A DNA stretch of 64,000 nucleotides from an uncultured bacterium (GTDB taxonomy: Bacteria > Verrucomicrobiota > Lentisphaeria > Victivallales > UBA1829): contig CASFTV010000001.1 in assembly GCA_949297765.1 (NCBI GenBank), forward strand, positions 124,001 to 188,000, given 5' to 3'. Position 1 is the first letter of the stretch. Every line of letters begins with the position of its first letter. Shown in pieces: positions 52,244 through 61,197 of the stretch. Below the pieces are notes generated by a model. That model ran no database searches. It was not told the DNA's origin and saw only the letters and a list, made by a program, of their open reading frames with translations. The position numbers and the translations under genes are program-made.

Positions 52244-53593
52244 TCAGAATTCAAGCCAGGCGATGCCGTATTCTCCGAGTTTCAGCGTGTGGTCCGAGAT
52301 CTCCGCGCGATCAGAAAAGTGCAGACGCGCGTCCGCCGGAAGATCCGCGGAAACATGGACCCGCTGCTCCGCGGGACTGAAGTTGAAGACACAGAGCATG
52401 GTCTTCCCATCCAGACGACGGACGAACGAGAGGACATTGTTTTCGCAGTCGTTGTCGATCCATTCAAAGCTCCCGCGCGTCAGCAGCGGACTGGATCGGC
52501 GGGCGGCAATCAGGTTTCGCAGGAACTCCATGCGGGAACGTCCCTCTTCGGTGACGGCCTTTTCCCAGGCGATTCCCAGATTGCCGGCATATTCCCGGCT
52601 GCCCCAGAGACTGTGTCGGTGTCCGTCGGCGATTTCCTGTCCGTTGTAAAGGAACGGGATTCCCTTCATGGCGAAGATCAGGGCGAGAGCCGCATTGTTT
52701 TTCCGGATGGGGAAGATGCGTTCCGCGCGTTTTTCATAATGATCGCTGGCAATGTCGTGATTGTCGGTGCTGCGGATCAGACGGACCCCCTGGGATCGTT
52801 CAAGGTCGGCCTTCGTCTGTTCCTCCCGGTACTGCCGGGCGGTGAACTGACCGTTCATCAGCTTCAGGAGGAGGTAGGGCGTGTGGCCGTAGGAAATATC
52901 GAAGGCTTTTTCCTGTTCCTTCCTGTTGCCGGCGGTTTCGGCGAGCATCAGAATTCCGCCGGGTTTGATCTGTTCGATGCGCCGCCGGCCCTCCTCCCAG
53001 AAATCAATGGGAACGGAACCGGCAACGTCACAGCGGAATCCGTCAAAATCGAAGTCGCGGATGGATGTCTCCATATTCTTCCACAGGTATTCCCGGAGTT
53101 CGGGGTTCTCGAAATTCAGTTCCGGGAAGTGCCAGAGACCGAATCGGACCGACCCGTCTTCATTGTGTTTCACATAATCCGGATGCTCCTCCAGAAACAC
53201 CGCCGTGGGGCCGCAGTGGTAGTAGACCAGATCCAGAAGAGCTTTCATGCCCAGTTCATGGGCGCGGCGGACGAAATCTTTGAGATCCTGATCCGTTCCG
53301 TATTCCGGATCCACATGAAAGTAGTCTTTGAGGCGGTAGGGATTTCTGGGGTTGGGGATGCCGGATTTCTTCTGGCGGTCGCTCCAGTGTTCCTCATCCA
53401 TGTCATCGTCGGCCACGACGGGGGGACAGAGATACACGATGTCGATCCCGAGCGACGCCAGATGCGGCAGCATCTTTTCCGCTGCTTTCAGCGTTCCGTC
53501 CAGCGTGAACTGGCGCAGAAAAAGCTGATAAATCACTCCTTTTTCCGCGTAATCCGGCCAGGGCCGCAGCGGAACTGCTTCTGTCTGTTCCAT
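52244..53593 (-). CDS. GH13 alpha-amylase-family enzyme, cytoplasmic
   Basis: A 449-residue GH13 enzyme without signal peptide. Barrel motifs: DLVYYH (121-126, with Tyr for the usual Asn), DGFRCDVAG with nucleophile Asp189, LAETAG with acid Glu219 and STDNHD with Asp280. The C-terminus is a short beta domain. It should act on imported malto-oligosaccharides or similar alpha-glucans; the exact GH13 subfamily is not assigned. It diverges from the AraC gene across a 165-base promoter region, which suggests AraC control. Confidence 0.9.
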   Translation of the reverse strand: MEQTEAVPLRPWPDYAEKGVIYQLFLRQFTLDGTLKAAEKMLPHLASLGIDIVYLCPPVVADDDMDEEHWSDRQKKSGIPNPRNPYRLKDYFHVDPEYGTDQDLKDFVRRAHELGMKALLDLVYYHCGPTAVFLEEHPDYVKHNEDGSVRFGLWHFPELNFENPELREYLWKNMETSIRDFDFDGFRCDVAGSVPIDFWEEGRRRIEQIKPGGILMLAETAGNRKEQEKAFDISYGHTPYLLLKLMNGQFTARQYREEQTKADLERSQGVRLIRSTDNHDIASDHYEKRAERIFPIRKNNAALALIFAMKGIPFLYNGQEIADGHRHSLWGSREYAGNLGIAWEKAVTEEGRSRMEFLRNLIAARRSSPLLTRGSFEWIDNDCENNVLSFVRRLDGKTMLCVFNFSPAEQRVHVSADLPADARLHFSDRAEISDHTLKLGEYGIAWLEF

Positions 53594-53676
53594 CCTTCCA
53601 TCCTTTCTTTTTTTGTTTTTCTTTCTCTTTCAGGGAAACAGGAAACGGAGATAAAATAAAATATTTTTTCTTTCTT

Positions 53677-53708
53677 TTCAACTTGAACTGTTTGAAAAAA
53701 GCTATACT
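53677..53708. promoter_or_regulatory. promoter region between GH13 and araC-type genes
   Basis: A perfect palindrome TTCAACTTGAA (53677-53687) lies just before TATACT (53703-53708), a good -10 for the AraC gene. The palindrome could be an operator for either divergent gene. Confidence 0.45.
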
Positions 53709-53758
53709 TTACAATCAAATAAGAGTCGAATACGATCAACTGAAAAAAGAGGGATCCG

Positions 53759-54649
53759 ATGGACTGTCAGGAATTCCGTTCCCCGAATTATCGGAAGACC
53801 ATTGCGGATGCGTACTCCTGCAACTGGATCAGCGAAAGTGCCGCGGCGGAACATCTGTGGCTGCGGTTTCTGTATGAATCGCATCGGAAAGGGAGCTGGT
53901 ATCTGCTGCGGAAAAACTTTCCCTGTCTGCTGGTGGAGTGCATGACGGAAGGGGTGCTCGGGCATGAGGTCGGCGACCGGAAATTTCTCTCCGGAGCGGG
54001 AGAGGTGATTGTGATTCCCCAGGTGCCGTGGTTCCGTTTTTTCAGCCCGTCGCCGGCGGAGTCGAAACGATTCGCGTTTGAGGTGCAGGGATCGCTCGTT
54101 CCGGTACTGGGGGAACGGTTCGGTCTCAGCGGTCCGGTTGTGTTCCGGACGGAGAGAATGGAGCTTTACCGGTCGCTGTACGACCGCTGTCTGGAGCTGT
54201 TCCGGGCGAAGAGAGCCGGAACGGAGACGGAGGTTTCAAGTCTGTGTTTCCGTCTGCTGGAGATGCTCGGGGAGGAGGCCAGGCCGTTTCCGGAGCGTCG
54301 TCTGCAGAGCCGGTTGAATCCGGTTCTGGAATATGTGCAGCGGCATCCCGATGCGGATCTCTCCTGTACGGCGCTGGCAAGGCATTTCGGGTGCAGCACG
54401 CCGACGTTGAACCGTCTGTTCCGTTCCGTGCTGGGGGAGAGTCCGCAGAATTATGTGCTGCGCTACCGGATGTCGCAGGCGGATCATCTGCTGCGGACCG
54501 GAGAAGATTCGATCAAGGAGATTTCCGGGCGCCTCGGATTCCGGAATCCATTTTACTTCACCCGCGTCTTCCGGGGATATTTCGGGGTCACGCCGAGTGC
54601 AGTCCGCAGAGGATTCCCCGCGGGGGAAGAGGAAAAGGAGATTCGTTGA
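53759..54649 (+). CDS. AraC-family transcriptional regulator
   Basis: A 296-residue regulator: N-terminal cupin-like sensor (residues 1-190) and two C-terminal helix-turn-helices (LSCTALARHFGCSTPTLNRLFRSVLGESPQNYVLRYRM and SIKEISGRLGFRNPFYFTRVFRGYFGVTPSAVRRG). It probably senses a sugar. It is divergent from GH13 and 106 bases upstream of the FAD oxidoreductase gene, whose promoter carries direct repeats with AraC-like spacing. Confidence 0.92.
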   Translation: MDCQEFRSPNYRKTIADAYSCNWISESAAAEHLWLRFLYESHRKGSWYLLRKNFPCLLVECMTEGVLGHEVGDRKFLSGAGEVIVIPQVPWFRFFSPSPAESKRFAFEVQGSLVPVLGERFGLSGPVVFRTERMELYRSLYDRCLELFRAKRAGTETEVSSLCFRLLEMLGEEARPFPERRLQSRLNPVLEYVQRHPDADLSCTALARHFGCSTPTLNRLFRSVLGESPQNYVLRYRMSQADHLLRTGEDSIKEISGRLGFRNPFYFTRVFRGYFGVTPSAVRRGFPAGEEEKEIR

Positions 54650-54650
54650 A

Positions 54651-54716
54651 TTTGTCACAGAAATCCAGTTTTTTGTCATAAAAATTCATTTCTTTTCTCT
54701 GTTTTTCTGCTATATT
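54651..54716 (+). promoter_or_regulatory. candidate AraC-binding direct repeats and promoter for the FAD oxidoreductase
   Basis: TTTGTCA occurs at 54651-54657 and 54672-54678, exactly 21 bases apart (two helical turns), with TATATT at 54711-54716 as -10. The downstream copy would lie near -40. No good -35 is seen, as expected for an activator-dependent promoter. Confidence 0.55.
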
Positions 54717-54755
54717 CTCTGTGAATGGTAAGACAGAAAAGAAAGGGATTTCAAA

Positions 54756-57410
54756 ATGAAACTTTCCGTTCCGCTGATTCAAAGTGTCGATGTCCTCCTG
54801 CTCGGAGGGACGGTTTCCGGCTGCCGTGCGGCGCTGGATCTGAAAAACAAGGGGTATTCGGTGTTCTCCGTTACGCCGTTCAGCTATTTCGGAGAAGATC
54901 TGTGCGCGTATCTGGATCTGCAGTCGGAAAAATCCGCCGACTATGTTTCTCTGTTCGGAGAAGAAGCGGTGCATCCGACGCCGGTGTTCATCAAGCGGAC
55001 TCTCGACCGGAAATTCATGGATGCGGGAATTCCCTATCTGTTTCAAAGTTCGCCGGTCTCTCTTCTCCGCGATTCCGAAGGGGCTGCTGCGGGGGTGGTG
55101 ATTGCGAACCGCAGCGGATTTCAGGCCGTCGCCGCCCGCTGCATTCTGGATGCAACGGAGCATTCGCTGGCGGCGCGTCTTGACGGAGCGGCGGAAAAAC
55201 CGTTTGTCCCGGGCGTGTATCCGGTCTCCCTGATCCAGATCGGAGGCTGCGCACGGAAAGGAAACCTTCAATGCGTGGAACTCCCGCTTCCGGTTCTCGA
55301 CGGCGATCGTTCGTTTCCCGTGTTCCGGGCGGTCGCGGAGATGGAGTTCCGCGACGGTTCGCCCGCGGAACTCCGACGCGCTGAAAGAAAAATGAGACGT
55401 CTCGCCTGGCATCCGGACGTGGCGGCTTCCGCCGATCTCTGCCGCTTCGGTTTCGGCGGCGTGGAAGTTCCCGATCCGCAGACCGGGATTCTGCTTCCGG
55501 AGACCTTCGCGGAGGCGGGAAGGATTCTGAAAATGCGCCGTCCGGGGAAACCGTGTGCGGTCCGGGCGTCCGGAGGGCCGAACGGGAACGGTGAACGGGT
55601 CCGCAAAGACCGCTTTTTCCGGTTCGGCGACTGTGAAACGATCGAATTCGATCTGGACGCCCTTCCGGCGGGAGACTCCTGCGATGTGCTTGTGGCGGGC
55701 GGCGGAACCGGCGGGGCGCCTGCGGCGATTGCGGCGGCTCGGAGCGGTGCAAAGACGATCTGTCTGGAAACGCTTTCCTGCCTGGGCGGTGTGTGCACGT
55801 CCGGAATGATCGGGAATTACTGGTTCGGAAACCGCGTCGGATTCACCGCCGAACTGGACAAAGGTGTCTGGGGAATGGGACCGAACCCCTCGACGGCGAT
55901 CGAAAGCGGTCAGTGCAACGGTCAGTGGAAACGGGAATGGCTTCTGGAACAGGCCGATGAGGCCGGGGTTGATCTCCGTTTCCGGACCATGACGGTTGCC
56001 GCGGTGGTTCGCGGGAACCGGGTCTGCGGCTGCGTGACGGCGGGGCCGTTCGGAGCTGAGGTGATCTCCGCGGATGCTGTGATTGATGCAACCGGGAACG
56101 CCGATGTGGCTGCGGCCGCCGGCGGAGAGACCGCGCCGCTCGTGGAGGAGGAACCCGCTGTACAGGGCGCCGGACTGTCGCCGGTCCGCCTCGGCACCAG
56201 CTGCGAAAACACCGATTACAGTTTCATCTGCGATTCCGACGTCGTGGACGGAACAAGAATGTTCACGATGGCGCACGACAAATTCGGAGCATGGTTCGAC
56301 ACCGTGCAGATGCTGGATACCCGGGAACGCCGGCGGATCGTCGGGGATCTTGTGCTTCAGCCGCAGGATTTCTTTGCGGGGAACACCTATTCCGACACCG
56401 TCACTGTTGCAATGAGCAATTTCGACACCCACGGCTTTATCCTGCATCCGATGTTCATGCTCAAGGCGACCGAGCATCAGCCGTATTATGCCAATGTTCC
56501 GTACCGTGCGCTTCTTCCGCGCAATCTGGAGGGGATTCTTGTGACCGGTCTCGGCGTCAGCGCCCATCGCGACTGCATGCCGCTGATCCGCATGCAGCCC
56601 GACGTGCAGAATCAGGGATATGCCGCCGGACTGGCGGCGGCGATGGCGGCAGGGGAAAATCTGCCGCTGCGGAAGATTGATCTGAAAGCGCTGCAGAAAC
56701 AGTTGATTGCGCGGGGGATCCTTCCGGAGTCGGTGCTTGCGGAGACGGACGCTGTCGGAGAACTTTCCCCGGAGGCGAGTCACTACGAACTGGCCGCCGT
56801 TTTCCTGAATGAGGAGAAGGAACGGATCCGTCTGCATGAGCAGTATGCGCTCTCTCCCGATCTGCACACGGCGCACATTCTGGCATTTCTCGGGGACGGA
56901 TGCGGGAAGAGTCTGCTCGAATCCGCCGTCCGGGAGACGGAATGGGACAAGGGATGGAACTATACCGGTATGGGACAGTTCGGCCCGTCGCTCAGCCCGC
57001 AGGACAGCATGATCTTCGCCCTGGGACGCATCGGCGGAGCGCAGGATGTCGTCCTCGAAAAACTGCGGAAACTGAAACTCGGTGATGCGTTTTCACACAT
57101 CCGTGCGGTTTCTGTGCATCTGATCCGGCATCCGGATCCGCGGGCGGAAGCAGAACTGGTCCGTCTTCTTTCGGAGGAGGGGGCGCGCGGACACGCGGTC
57201 CGCTCTCTTGCGGATGCGGTCGCCTCCAACCGGAAGGAGCGGAACGACACATCCGTCCGGAACAGCCAGCTGAAGGAGCTCTATCTCGGGAAGGCTCTCG
57301 CGGCCTGTGCCCCGGAAAACCCGATCGGGAAGCAGATCCTTTCCGCGTATGCCGGATCCATGCAGGGATACTATGCGCTGTTTGCGCAGAAGAAGGAAAA
57401 TCCTGCGTAA
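54756..57410 (+). CDS. large tandem FAD-dependent oxidoreductase
   Basis: An 884-residue protein with two flavin-binding halves. The first starts at VDVLLLGGTVSGCRAALDLKNKGYSVFSV, a dinucleotide fold in which one glycine is replaced by Thr and so possibly degenerate. The second starts at CDVLVAGGGTGGAPAAIAAARSGAKTICLE followed by LGGVCTSGM, the intact signature of the FAD-dependent oxidoreductases common in Lentisphaerota and Planctomycetota. Residues 700-880 are helical and HEAT-like. No signal peptide. The substrate is unknown; such genes sit near carbohydrate degradation genes. It follows the AraC gene, with a putative activator site between. Confidence 0.85.
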   Translation: MKLSVPLIQSVDVLLLGGTVSGCRAALDLKNKGYSVFSVTPFSYFGEDLCAYLDLQSEKSADYVSLFGEEAVHPTPVFIKRTLDRKFMDAGIPYLFQSSPVSLLRDSEGAAAGVVIANRSGFQAVAARCILDATEHSLAARLDGAAEKPFVPGVYPVSLIQIGGCARKGNLQCVELPLPVLDGDRSFPVFRAVAEMEFRDGSPAELRRAERKMRRLAWHPDVAASADLCRFGFGGVEVPDPQTGILLPETFAEAGRILKMRRPGKPCAVRASGGPNGNGERVRKDRFFRFGDCETIEFDLDALPAGDSCDVLVAGGGTGGAPAAIAAARSGAKTICLETLSCLGGVCTSGMIGNYWFGNRVGFTAELDKGVWGMGPNPSTAIESGQCNGQWKREWLLEQADEAGVDLRFRTMTVAAVVRGNRVCGCVTAGPFGAEVISADAVIDATGNADVAAAAGGETAPLVEEEPAVQGAGLSPVRLGTSCENTDYSFICDSDVVDGTRMFTMAHDKFGAWFDTVQMLDTRERRRIVGDLVLQPQDFFAGNTYSDTVTVAMSNFDTHGFILHPMFMLKATEHQPYYANVPYRALLPRNLEGILVTGLGVSAHRDCMPLIRMQPDVQNQGYAAGLAAAMAAGENLPLRKIDLKALQKQLIARGILPESVLAETDAVGELSPEASHYELAAVFLNEEKERIRLHEQYALSPDLHTAHILAFLGDGCGKSLLESAVRETEWDKGWNYTGMGQFGPSLSPQDSMIFALGRIGGAQDVVLEKLRKLKLGDAFSHIRAVSVHLIRHPDPRAEAELVRLLSEEGARGHAVRSLADAVASNRKERNDTSVRNSQLKELYLGKALAACAPENPIGKQILSAYAGSMQGYYALFAQKKENPA

Positions 57411-57478
57411 AATTTGATTCCGGAATTTGCCATCCGCCGGTTTCCGCAGTATATTTCCGGAATCAACCGGGGATTGCC

Positions 57479-58738
57479 ATGTTTCGATACATTCTGCGGC
57501 GCTGCGCCTATTCCGTTCTGATTATGCTCGGCGTGCTGATTCTGACGTTCACGCTGTTCCGCGTCGCGGCGGGGGATCCGGCGGCGACCGTGCTCGGGAA
57601 AAATCCTTCCGCGGAGGAACTGGAGGCCATGCGCGATCAGCTCGGTTCCAGCAAACCGCTTTTTTTCGGACGCTGGAAGGAGACGGAAGCGTATGCGTCC
57701 GCCGACTTTTCCGGCGGCCGGGAATCTCTGCCCGGTGTTGCGGTTTCGGGAAAAACGGAAGCGTCGGAGAACGGAATGATCCTTCAGCCCGGAGCGGAGG
57801 TGTTCTGCCGGCGGAACTTCGACCGGGCTGGCGTGAAGGCGGAGATCCGCCCGGAGTCGCCGGCGCTGACGCTGTCCCTCGGGAAGGACGGCTGCACAGT
57901 GAGAAACGGATCGGACCGGGCGGCGGTTTTGCAGTCGGTCCGTTTTTTTGTCCCGACGGACGGGTTGTTCGACAGCCAGCTCGGCGATTCCGTCCGGGAG
58001 CTGGTCTGTTTCCGGAAGAGCTTTCCCTTTGTCAGTTTCTTCAATTTCGGCGATACGCTTCTGACCAGAACGCCGATCCGGGAGGTCCTCTGGGACGGAA
58101 TGTGGACCTCGCTTCTGCTGATGGTGCCGATCTTCTTCGGTGAATTGATTACAGGAATTGTCCTTGCGATGCTTTCCGCCGTGTTCCGGGACTCCTGGAT
58201 CGACCGTAGCATCATGGTTCTTTCGGTAGCGGGCATGAGTGTGAGCTATCTTGCACTGATTATTTTCAGTCAATGGCTGCTCGGATATTACTGGAATCTG
58301 TTTCCTGTGTGGGGATGGGACGACTGGCGGAATCTGGCGCTGCCGGTGATCGTCGGTATTGTGAGCGGAACCGGCGGAGGGGTCCGTTTCTACCGGACCG
58401 TGTTTCTGAATGAGATCGGAAAACCGTATCTGCGGACCGCGATCGCAAAGGGGGATTCCCCGTTCCGGGTCTACTTCGGACATCTGCTGAAGAATGCGGC
58501 CATTCCGATTCTGACTCGGGCGTCGACGGTGCTGCCGTTCCTGTTTACGGGCAGTCTGCTGCTGGAGAGCTTCTTCGGAATTCCCGGACTCGGATTCCGC
58601 GGGGTTGACGCTCTGAACAGTTCGGATCTGCAGACTCTGAAGGCGCTGGTGATTCTCGGCGCGTTTCTGTTTGTGTTCATCAATCTTCTGACCGATCTGG
58701 CGTATGCGTGGGTCGATCCCCGGGTCCGGCCGAAATGA
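57479..58738 (+). CDS. OppB-like ABC transporter permease with large periplasmic insert
   Basis: A 419-residue permease. TM1 is at 9-29, and the core (about residue 185 onward) has the OppB pattern including FFNFGDTLLTRTPI, the EAA loop YLRTAIAKGDSPFRVYFGHLLKNAAIPIL and ESFFGIPGLGFRGVDAL. Between TM1 and that core, residues 60-175 form an extra beta-rich segment absent from typical OppB. No OppC, ATPase or binding protein follows: the next gene is on the other strand. Its partners must lie elsewhere, or it is an orphan. It could serve uptake of oligosaccharides or peptides. Confidence 0.85.
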   Translation: MFRYILRRCAYSVLIMLGVLILTFTLFRVAAGDPAATVLGKNPSAEELEAMRDQLGSSKPLFFGRWKETEAYASADFSGGRESLPGVAVSGKTEASENGMILQPGAEVFCRRNFDRAGVKAEIRPESPALTLSLGKDGCTVRNGSDRAAVLQSVRFFVPTDGLFDSQLGDSVRELVCFRKSFPFVSFFNFGDTLLTRTPIREVLWDGMWTSLLLMVPIFFGELITGIVLAMLSAVFRDSWIDRSIMVLSVAGMSVSYLALIIFSQWLLGYYWNLFPVWGWDDWRNLALPVIVGIVSGTGGGVRFYRTVFLNEIGKPYLRTAIAKGDSPFRVYFGHLLKNAAIPILTRASTVLPFLFTGSLLLESFFGIPGLGFRGVDALNSSDLQTLKALVILGAFLFVFINLLTDLAYAWVDPRVRPK

Positions 58739-58768
58739 ATCTGTGCCGGGACGGCTGCGCCGGGGGGA

Positions 58769-59644
58769 TCAGCCGTAGACCGCGACGATGGTGACGTTGT
58801 CCGGCCCCCCCCGCTGAAGCGCCAGTTCCAGAAGGTGCCGGACCGTATCGGCGGGATCGTATTCGTTCAGAAGAAACGCGGCAATTTCGGAATCTTCGAC
58901 GATGTCGGTCAGACCGTCGGAACAGAGAAGATAGCGGTCGCCGGGAAGATGATCGAAGACCGCGCATTCGGCGTGACCGTTTTCCTCCGTCCCGATGGAG
59001 TTGGAAAGCATGTGGGTAAACGGGAAAAACCGGACATCCTCCGGCGTGATGGCGCCCGACTGGAGCATTTCCTCGACAATGGTGTGATCGCGGGTGAGAC
59101 ATTCCAGAGCCGCATCGGGCCGGATCCGGTAGATGCGGCTGTCGCCCGCATGAACCGTGACGGTCTTCTTTTCCGAGAAGAAGAGTGCCGCCAGCGTGGT
59201 ACACATATTTTCCTTGAGTTTCATCTCCCGGGATGCGGCGCAGATCCGTTCATTGGCCGTCTGGACCGCGGCGGCTAGAAAGGCGGCCGCTTTTTCCGGG
59301 TCGAGATCGGCAATGTGGCGCGTCAGCCGGTCCCAGTGTTCGAAGAGGGTGGTCAGGCAGAATCGGGAGGCGACTTCCCCGCAGGGCCGTCCGCCGACGC
59401 CGTCCGCAACCGCCGCCAGCGAAAGATGGCCGTCGGGACGCGAGCAGATCAGGAACGAATCTTCATTTCCTTCCCGGGCGAATCCCGGATGCGAATCCCC
59501 GGCCATGCTTCCGGGTTCGACGGCAAACAGATCCGCCTTGCCCGGATCGCCGGGAATGCGCGAGGCGGCGTCCTTCGGATAATCGGGATAGCCTCCGGTA
59601 TAATCAAACCGGAGTTTGCACGTTTTTGCGGGATTCAATGCCAT
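58769..59644 (-). CDS. PP2C-type protein phosphatase
   Basis: A 291-residue PPM phosphatase. Motifs: GFAREGNEDSF, AVADGVGG, HAGDSRIYRI, LTRDHTIVEE, LLCSDGLTDIV and GGPDNVTIV, covering the metal-binding Asp residues. An N-terminal extension of about 50 residues precedes the domain. The start at 59644 has GGAGG 8 bases ahead and lies right at the stop of the preceding gene. It probably reverses Ser/Thr kinase signalling, but no kinase gene is adjacent. Confidence 0.93.
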   Translation of the reverse strand: MALNPAKTCKLRFDYTGGYPDYPKDAASRIPGDPGKADLFAVEPGSMAGDSHPGFAREGNEDSFLICSRPDGHLSLAAVADGVGGRPCGEVASRFCLTTLFEHWDRLTRHIADLDPEKAAAFLAAAVQTANERICAASREMKLKENMCTTLAALFFSEKKTVTVHAGDSRIYRIRPDAALECLTRDHTIVEEMLQSGAITPEDVRFFPFTHMLSNSIGTEENGHAECAVFDHLPGDRYLLCSDGLTDIVEDSEIAAFLLNEYDPADTVRHLLELALQRGGPDNVTIVAVYG

Positions 59645-59645
59645 G

Positions 59646-61079
59646 TCACCGGCCTCCTTTTCCCAAGGGATCGGAAAGACGGACCGCGAGCGAGGAGAAC
59701 ATGTTGGATTCGTCCTCCGACTCCACATGGGCTTTCAGTGCGGCCAGAATTTCCTGTACGCGCGTGGAGTCCAGACGGCGCAGAATGCGCAGTCCCGCTT
59801 CCTTGGTCCTGCGGAGATAGTCCCGGGAGACCGGCGGCGTGGTTCCGTCCCTCTGCCCGGATCGCCGGACGCGGAGTTCCTCCCACTCCATGACGTAGAG
59901 CGACAGTGCCGCAATCACGGCCATATCCTTGTTCCTGGAAGCCGCCAGCTGATCTTCCAGCGGCTGAACGCGTTTCCGGTCCTCCTTTTCCAGCTTGTGC
60001 TTCAGTTCGACCTCTTTGTCGCTGAGGGAGAGAATCCGGGGAGTCCCGGAAAGGTCGCCGCTGCGCATCAGGAGGATCTTGATCTGTTCCATGGCGGCGA
60101 GTTCGGGCGACTCCGTTTTTCCGGTTTCAAACTGGTCGATGGTTGTCCGGACGACCATATATTCCCGGAACGATCCCGGACGGCGCACGATCTTCCGCAG
60201 CACGGGCAGAAACTCCGCTTCCCACTTGAATCGGATTGCCGCTTCGATCGCCGCCGGAATGATGTCGTGGCGCGCGGCCATGGCGAAATAGGCTTCCTTC
60301 GCCCCCTGAAGGAACGGCGGCAGTGCAAGGACGTCCGCCAGAGCGGCATAGGCTTCCGCGTTTCCCGAACGCAGCGAGCGGACAAGTTCCTCCGCCGCGG
60401 CCGGGGTCCCGATGTTCTTCAGCGCCTGAAGATGGAGTTTGATCGGCTCATGGTCCGCGAGGGCGAGTCCGATGGCGCGGCGGATCGGCGGAATTGCGGC
60501 ATCCCCGTAGTCCTGGAGAATGATGGAGGCGGAGCGGCGGGTGAAGTTGTTTTCATCTTCCCGGTTCAGCGCATCGGCGAAAAGTTCCGCGAGGTTCTCG
60601 CCGCCGGAGAGGCCGAGATGTTTTTTTGTCCAGTGGAGCGTCAGGATATCCGCTTTCCCGAACCACATGTGTTCCCGGGTGTCGCCGAGATAGGCGATCG
60701 CGGTGTAGACCTCATTGGCGGAGTTTTTCCAGAGCAGACGCGGACGGATCTGATCCGCCTCTGTTCCCGGCCGTCTGGCAACCAGAATGAATTCCGCAAG
60801 ATTTTTCATTTTCCGTTTGCCGAGGGGATCGGGCATTCCTTCCGCCGGAGCCGTGTCGAAGGGACGGGTCAGGTACGCCCGCCACGAATCCTTTGCAAAC
60901 GGGGAGGGGATGGTCCGTCCCAGCGGCTCAATGGTTTCGAGATTCCAGACCTTCAGCTGTTTTTCCAGAAAATAGAGCGGCGTGCGCACATTTTGCGGTG
61001 CCTTTGGCGTGCTCTGTGCCGCGAGGGGGGCTGAGAGCAGAAGAAACGCGGCAATGCCGGACAGCAGTTGGATATTCAT
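59646..61079 (-). CDS. secreted HEAT-like repeat protein of unknown function
   Basis: A 477-residue protein with signal peptide (MNIQLLSGIAAFLLLSAPLAAQ). The middle (about residues 160-300) is a series of helical pairs such as FTRRSASIILQDYGDAAIPPIRRAIG, EPIKLHLQALKNIGTPAAAEELVRSL and AYAALADVLALPPFLQG, resembling HEAT repeats. The remainder is helical and charged. No enzyme motif seen. It precedes the PP2C gene with adjoining stop and start, so it belongs to one operon with it. Confidence 0.75.
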   Translation of the reverse strand: MNIQLLSGIAAFLLLSAPLAAQSTPKAPQNVRTPLYFLEKQLKVWNLETIEPLGRTIPSPFAKDSWRAYLTRPFDTAPAEGMPDPLGKRKMKNLAEFILVARRPGTEADQIRPRLLWKNSANEVYTAIAYLGDTREHMWFGKADILTLHWTKKHLGLSGGENLAELFADALNREDENNFTRRSASIILQDYGDAAIPPIRRAIGLALADHEPIKLHLQALKNIGTPAAAEELVRSLRSGNAEAYAALADVLALPPFLQGAKEAYFAMAARHDIIPAAIEAAIRFKWEAEFLPVLRKIVRRPGSFREYMVVRTTIDQFETGKTESPELAAMEQIKILLMRSGDLSGTPRILSLSDKEVELKHKLEKEDRKRVQPLEDQLAASRNKDMAVIAALSLYVMEWEELRVRRSGQRDGTTPPVSRDYLRRTKEAGLRILRRLDSTRVQEILAALKAHVESEDESNMFSSLAVRLSDPLGKGGR

Positions 61080-61197
61080 CGGTTTCGACTCCCGGAGTTG
61101 GGTCCGCCGGAGAAGATCCGGACGGAGCATTTATGGGGAAGACCGCCGGAGCGGAGAATTTGTTCCTGCAACAGAGAAAAAACACCTGGCATGGCTC

